In this document: positions 62,320 to 64,000 of the stretch, piece by piece
Position numbering within the stretch: position 1 is the stretch's first letter
Layout: the number at the start of each line of letters is the position of its first letter
NCBI RefSeq assembly: GCF_036997615.1
Contig: NZ_JAWLQA010000001.1
Reading direction: 5' to 3' (one strand)
From: Brachyspira sp949287565
GTDB taxonomy: Bacteria > Spirochaetota > Brachyspiria > Brachyspirales > Brachyspiraceae
Length of the DNA stretch: 64,000 bases
The notes under the pieces: model-generated
The model's database searches: none
Told to the model about the DNA's origin: nothing
The model's input: only the letters and a program-made list of their open reading frames with translations
Program-made: the position numbers and the translations under genes

Positions 62320-63838
62320 TTATTTCTTCTTTATATGTTATATATTGCTCATTACTATAAATTATAAGCATATTATCATTTTTATAGAAATTTGTATCCC
62401 CAGGTTTTATTATATCGTATTTTATATTTGAATTAGTATCCAATTTAAAATCAGGATTTTCAATTTTCATTAATACATAAGAATATTGATCTGAATCATA
62501 CAAATTAAAAGAATTAGTATTTGAATCTTTAATTATATTTTCTATATGAGGCAGCATAAAATTCCATCCTATATGCTTTACATCCTTATAATCATTAAAT
62601 ATTTGAAAAATCACAGCAAATACATTCATTACTGCAAATATAACCATAAAATTAAAAAGTTTTTTATTCTCTATTTTTTTTATAAAATAGATTATAGGAA
62701 TAAATGTAAAAGGATATATATTATAAAAATACCTAGGTCTTCCGGCTCCCAAATTTAATATCATAAAAATAGCTATAGTTGCTATAATATATACAAAATA
62801 TATTAGAGCAGATTCTTTTAATATTAAGTCATCATTAATCTTTTTTCTAAATAAATCCGCAATAAAAATAATAAAAGAATATACTCCTATAAATACAGAT
62901 ATCATATAAAATACAAAACTAAATACCAATTTAATATCGCCATTGAACCAACGAGTAAATATAATAGCTATTCTATTTCCGTAATTATAATTAGGTTCAT
63001 TGGTAGGAAAAAATAAAATAGACCATATCTGAGGCGGCTGTATTATAGGTTTTACAGAATTTCTTAAATTGATAACATTAATAAAATTAGGAAAGCCATT
63101 TGATATTTCATATACAATGTAAGGAATATATAATAAAAACGATATAAATACTCCTATAGATAGAGGTATAATATATTTCTTTGTTTTATTTCTTCGTATT
63201 ATTAAATATATAATAAATGTAGGAACTATACTAAAAAATACAGCGATATGACACATAGATTCTAATGCCAAAATAGGAAATATAAAAATACTTGCAATAT
63301 ATGAAGCTCTGTTATCTGAAGATATATATATCAATATTAAAGTTATTGAAAGAAATGATAAAATAAAAACTGTATCAGGATTATATATTTCATTTTGAAA
63401 ATTCAAAAAATTAATATTCATAAATAATATTGAAGTTATTATTGCTGTTATTTTTAAACCAAATTTTTTAAATATAAAAATCAAAAATATCAAAGGCGAT
63501 ATAGTAATTAATATATAATTAAATAATCTTGCTATCTCAATATTTTCGCCTGACAAAAAATACAATATCATATATTGTAAATAAAATAAGCCTCCTGGTA
63601 TTCTTGGAACATTTTCTTCATATACGCTTTCAGAGCCTATTAATAATCTAGGAGATACTAAATACACACCCATAACAGGAAATTCTTTATTATCATAGTT
63701 TTTTCTCATATGATAATAATGCTCTAAAGAATCACCACTTGTAATATTATATTTATCATATAGTTGAATTCTTGTAAAAATACCAATTAATATTGATAAA
63801 ACTATTATTAATATATAAATTAAAGAACTATTTTTCAT
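62312..63838 (-). CDS. Multi-pass membrane glycosyltransferase-like protein
   Basis: From the ATG at 63838 the protein has 508 residues; a TTG seven codons upstream is also in frame. It has about eleven membrane helices. A large first loop carries GDSLEHYYHMRKNYD and RIPGGLFYL, a layout of GT-C polyprenyl-linked sugar transferases (ArnT/PMT-like). Asp/Glu residues in the first loop fit a metal-dependent active site. A soluble C-terminal domain (about 420-508) is found in the periplasm in this group. The start lies beside a perfect 7-bp hairpin and downstream of a (GTTT)16 tract. Confidence 0.7.
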   Translation of the reverse strand: MKNSSLIYILIIVLSILIGIFTRIQLYDKYNITSGDSLEHYYHMRKNYDNKEFPVMGVYLVSPRLLIGSESVYEENVPRIPGGLFYLQYMILYFLSGENIEIARLFNYILITISPLIFLIFIFKKFGLKITAIITSILFMNINFLNFQNEIYNPDTVFILSFLSITLILIYISSDNRASYIASIFIFPILALESMCHIAVFFSIVPTFIIYLIIRRNKTKKYIIPLSIGVFISFLLYIPYIVYEISNGFPNFINVINLRNSVKPIIQPPQIWSILFFPTNEPNYNYGNRIAIIFTRWFNGDIKLVFSFVFYMISVFIGVYSFIIFIADLFRKKINDDLILKESALIYFVYIIATIAIFMILNLGAGRPRYFYNIYPFTFIPIIYFIKKIENKKLFNFMVIFAVMNVFAVIFQIFNDYKDVKHIGWNFMLPHIENIIKDSNTNSFNLYDSDQYSYVLMKIENPDFKLDTNSNIKYDIIKPGDTNFYKNDNMLIIYSNEQYITYKEEITN

Positions 63839-63868
63839 ATACTGCCCCGCACAACACAAAAGCAGTAT
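63839..63868 (-). promoter_or_regulatory. Hairpin at the start of the membrane glycosyltransferase gene
   Basis: On the minus strand ATACTGC (63868 to 63862) and GCAGTAT (63845 to 63839) form a perfect 7-bp stem. The 16-base loop contains the ribosome-site-like GCGGGG, and the ATG follows at once. Confidence 0.55.
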
Positions 63869-63930
63869 GCATTTTTATTATATTTTTTTTTAAAACAAAG
63901 ATAAATTTGTTTAAGAGAATAAAACTTGAA

Positions 63931-63994
63931 GTTTGTTTGTTTGTTTGTTTGTTTGTTTGTTTGTTTGTTTGTTTGTTTGTTTGTTTGTTTGTTT
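63931..63994. repeat. Tetranucleotide tandem repeat (GTTT)16
   Basis: Sixteen uninterrupted GTTT units run to nearly the window end, followed by TTTTGT. On the minus strand this is (AAAC)16, ending 93 bp upstream of the membrane glycosyltransferase start. The tract may continue beyond the window. Confidence 0.95.
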
Positions 63995-64000
63995 TTTTGT

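Noticed and set aside
1..64000. CRISPR array, prophage, insertion sequence or rRNA operon
   Set aside because: No spaced direct repeats of CRISPR type, no transposase, integrase or phage structural gene and no rRNA sequence were found; the only RNA gene seen with confidence is tRNA-Sec.

Overview
The window is AT-rich (well over two thirds A+T by eye) and densely coded on both strands. It looks like the chromosome of an anaerobic host-associated spirochaete, most likely Brachyspira. This is an inference from composition, from the endoflagellar export/placement operon (fliP-fliQ-fliR-flhB-flhA-flhF-flhG-whiG sigma), from the Na+-pumping oxaloacetate decarboxylase and from the style of the lipoproteins. 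No rRNA gene is present to confirm it.

Layout. 1-3435: tail of an AI-2E-type permease, a membrane-anchored START-like protein, a compact hairpin-rich intergenic element, a divergent HxlR regulator/flavodoxin-type reductase pair and a DUF2156 protein. 3475-7017: oadGAB on the minus strand. 7184-12717: murI, a RavA/ViaA-type MoxR ATPase and VWA pair, a HAD phosphatase and a glycosyltransferase. 12718-13136: a non-coding stretch with a 7-bp tandem repeat. 13137-17480: a lipoprotein esterase, an unknown helical/TPR protein coupled to a patatin phospholipase, and a small orphan gene behind a dispersed repeat. 17609-22508: an envelope cassette (TPR protein, two M23 peptidases flanking an anchored beta-propeller protein, a glycosyltransferase). 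22544-27091: uvrB with a probably leaderless transcript, a zinc-ribbon/TM2 protein, a frameshifted TPR gene and csaA. 27191-30537: the selenocysteine locus, with tRNA-Sec, selA and selB behind one good promoter. 31015-35260: hom, a 2x[4Fe-4S] ferredoxin, recO, a Gph-like phosphatase and a Nif3-like protein.

35276-47676 is the flagellar operon, read leftwards from a promoter near 47751-47779 that is embraced by an inverted repeat. Besides the standard genes it carries three oddities: a 57-aa protein resembling the N-terminal domain of FlhF, a 210-aa membrane protein ending in a FliF-like tail, and a truncated tandem copy of the flagellar sigma factor holding only the sigma-2 region. 47883-64000 is housekeeping and envelope: two GNAT proteins, a lipoprotein with four META-like repeats, PBP1A, a TraB/EreA-like protein, an outer-membrane-type protein, mnmE, tsaE, an L,D-transpeptidase, a lone OppD ATPase and a membrane glycosyltransferase preceded by a (GTTT)16 tract.

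The strongest candidate for something undescribed is an intergenic element of about 122 bp. It has a 12-bp head ASCGYGYGKTAA, a GGGYGGG block exactly 35 bp from head position 4, and a second GGGYGGG 77-79 bp further on. Three copies occur here, two of them as a divergent pair between the selenocysteine locus and hom.
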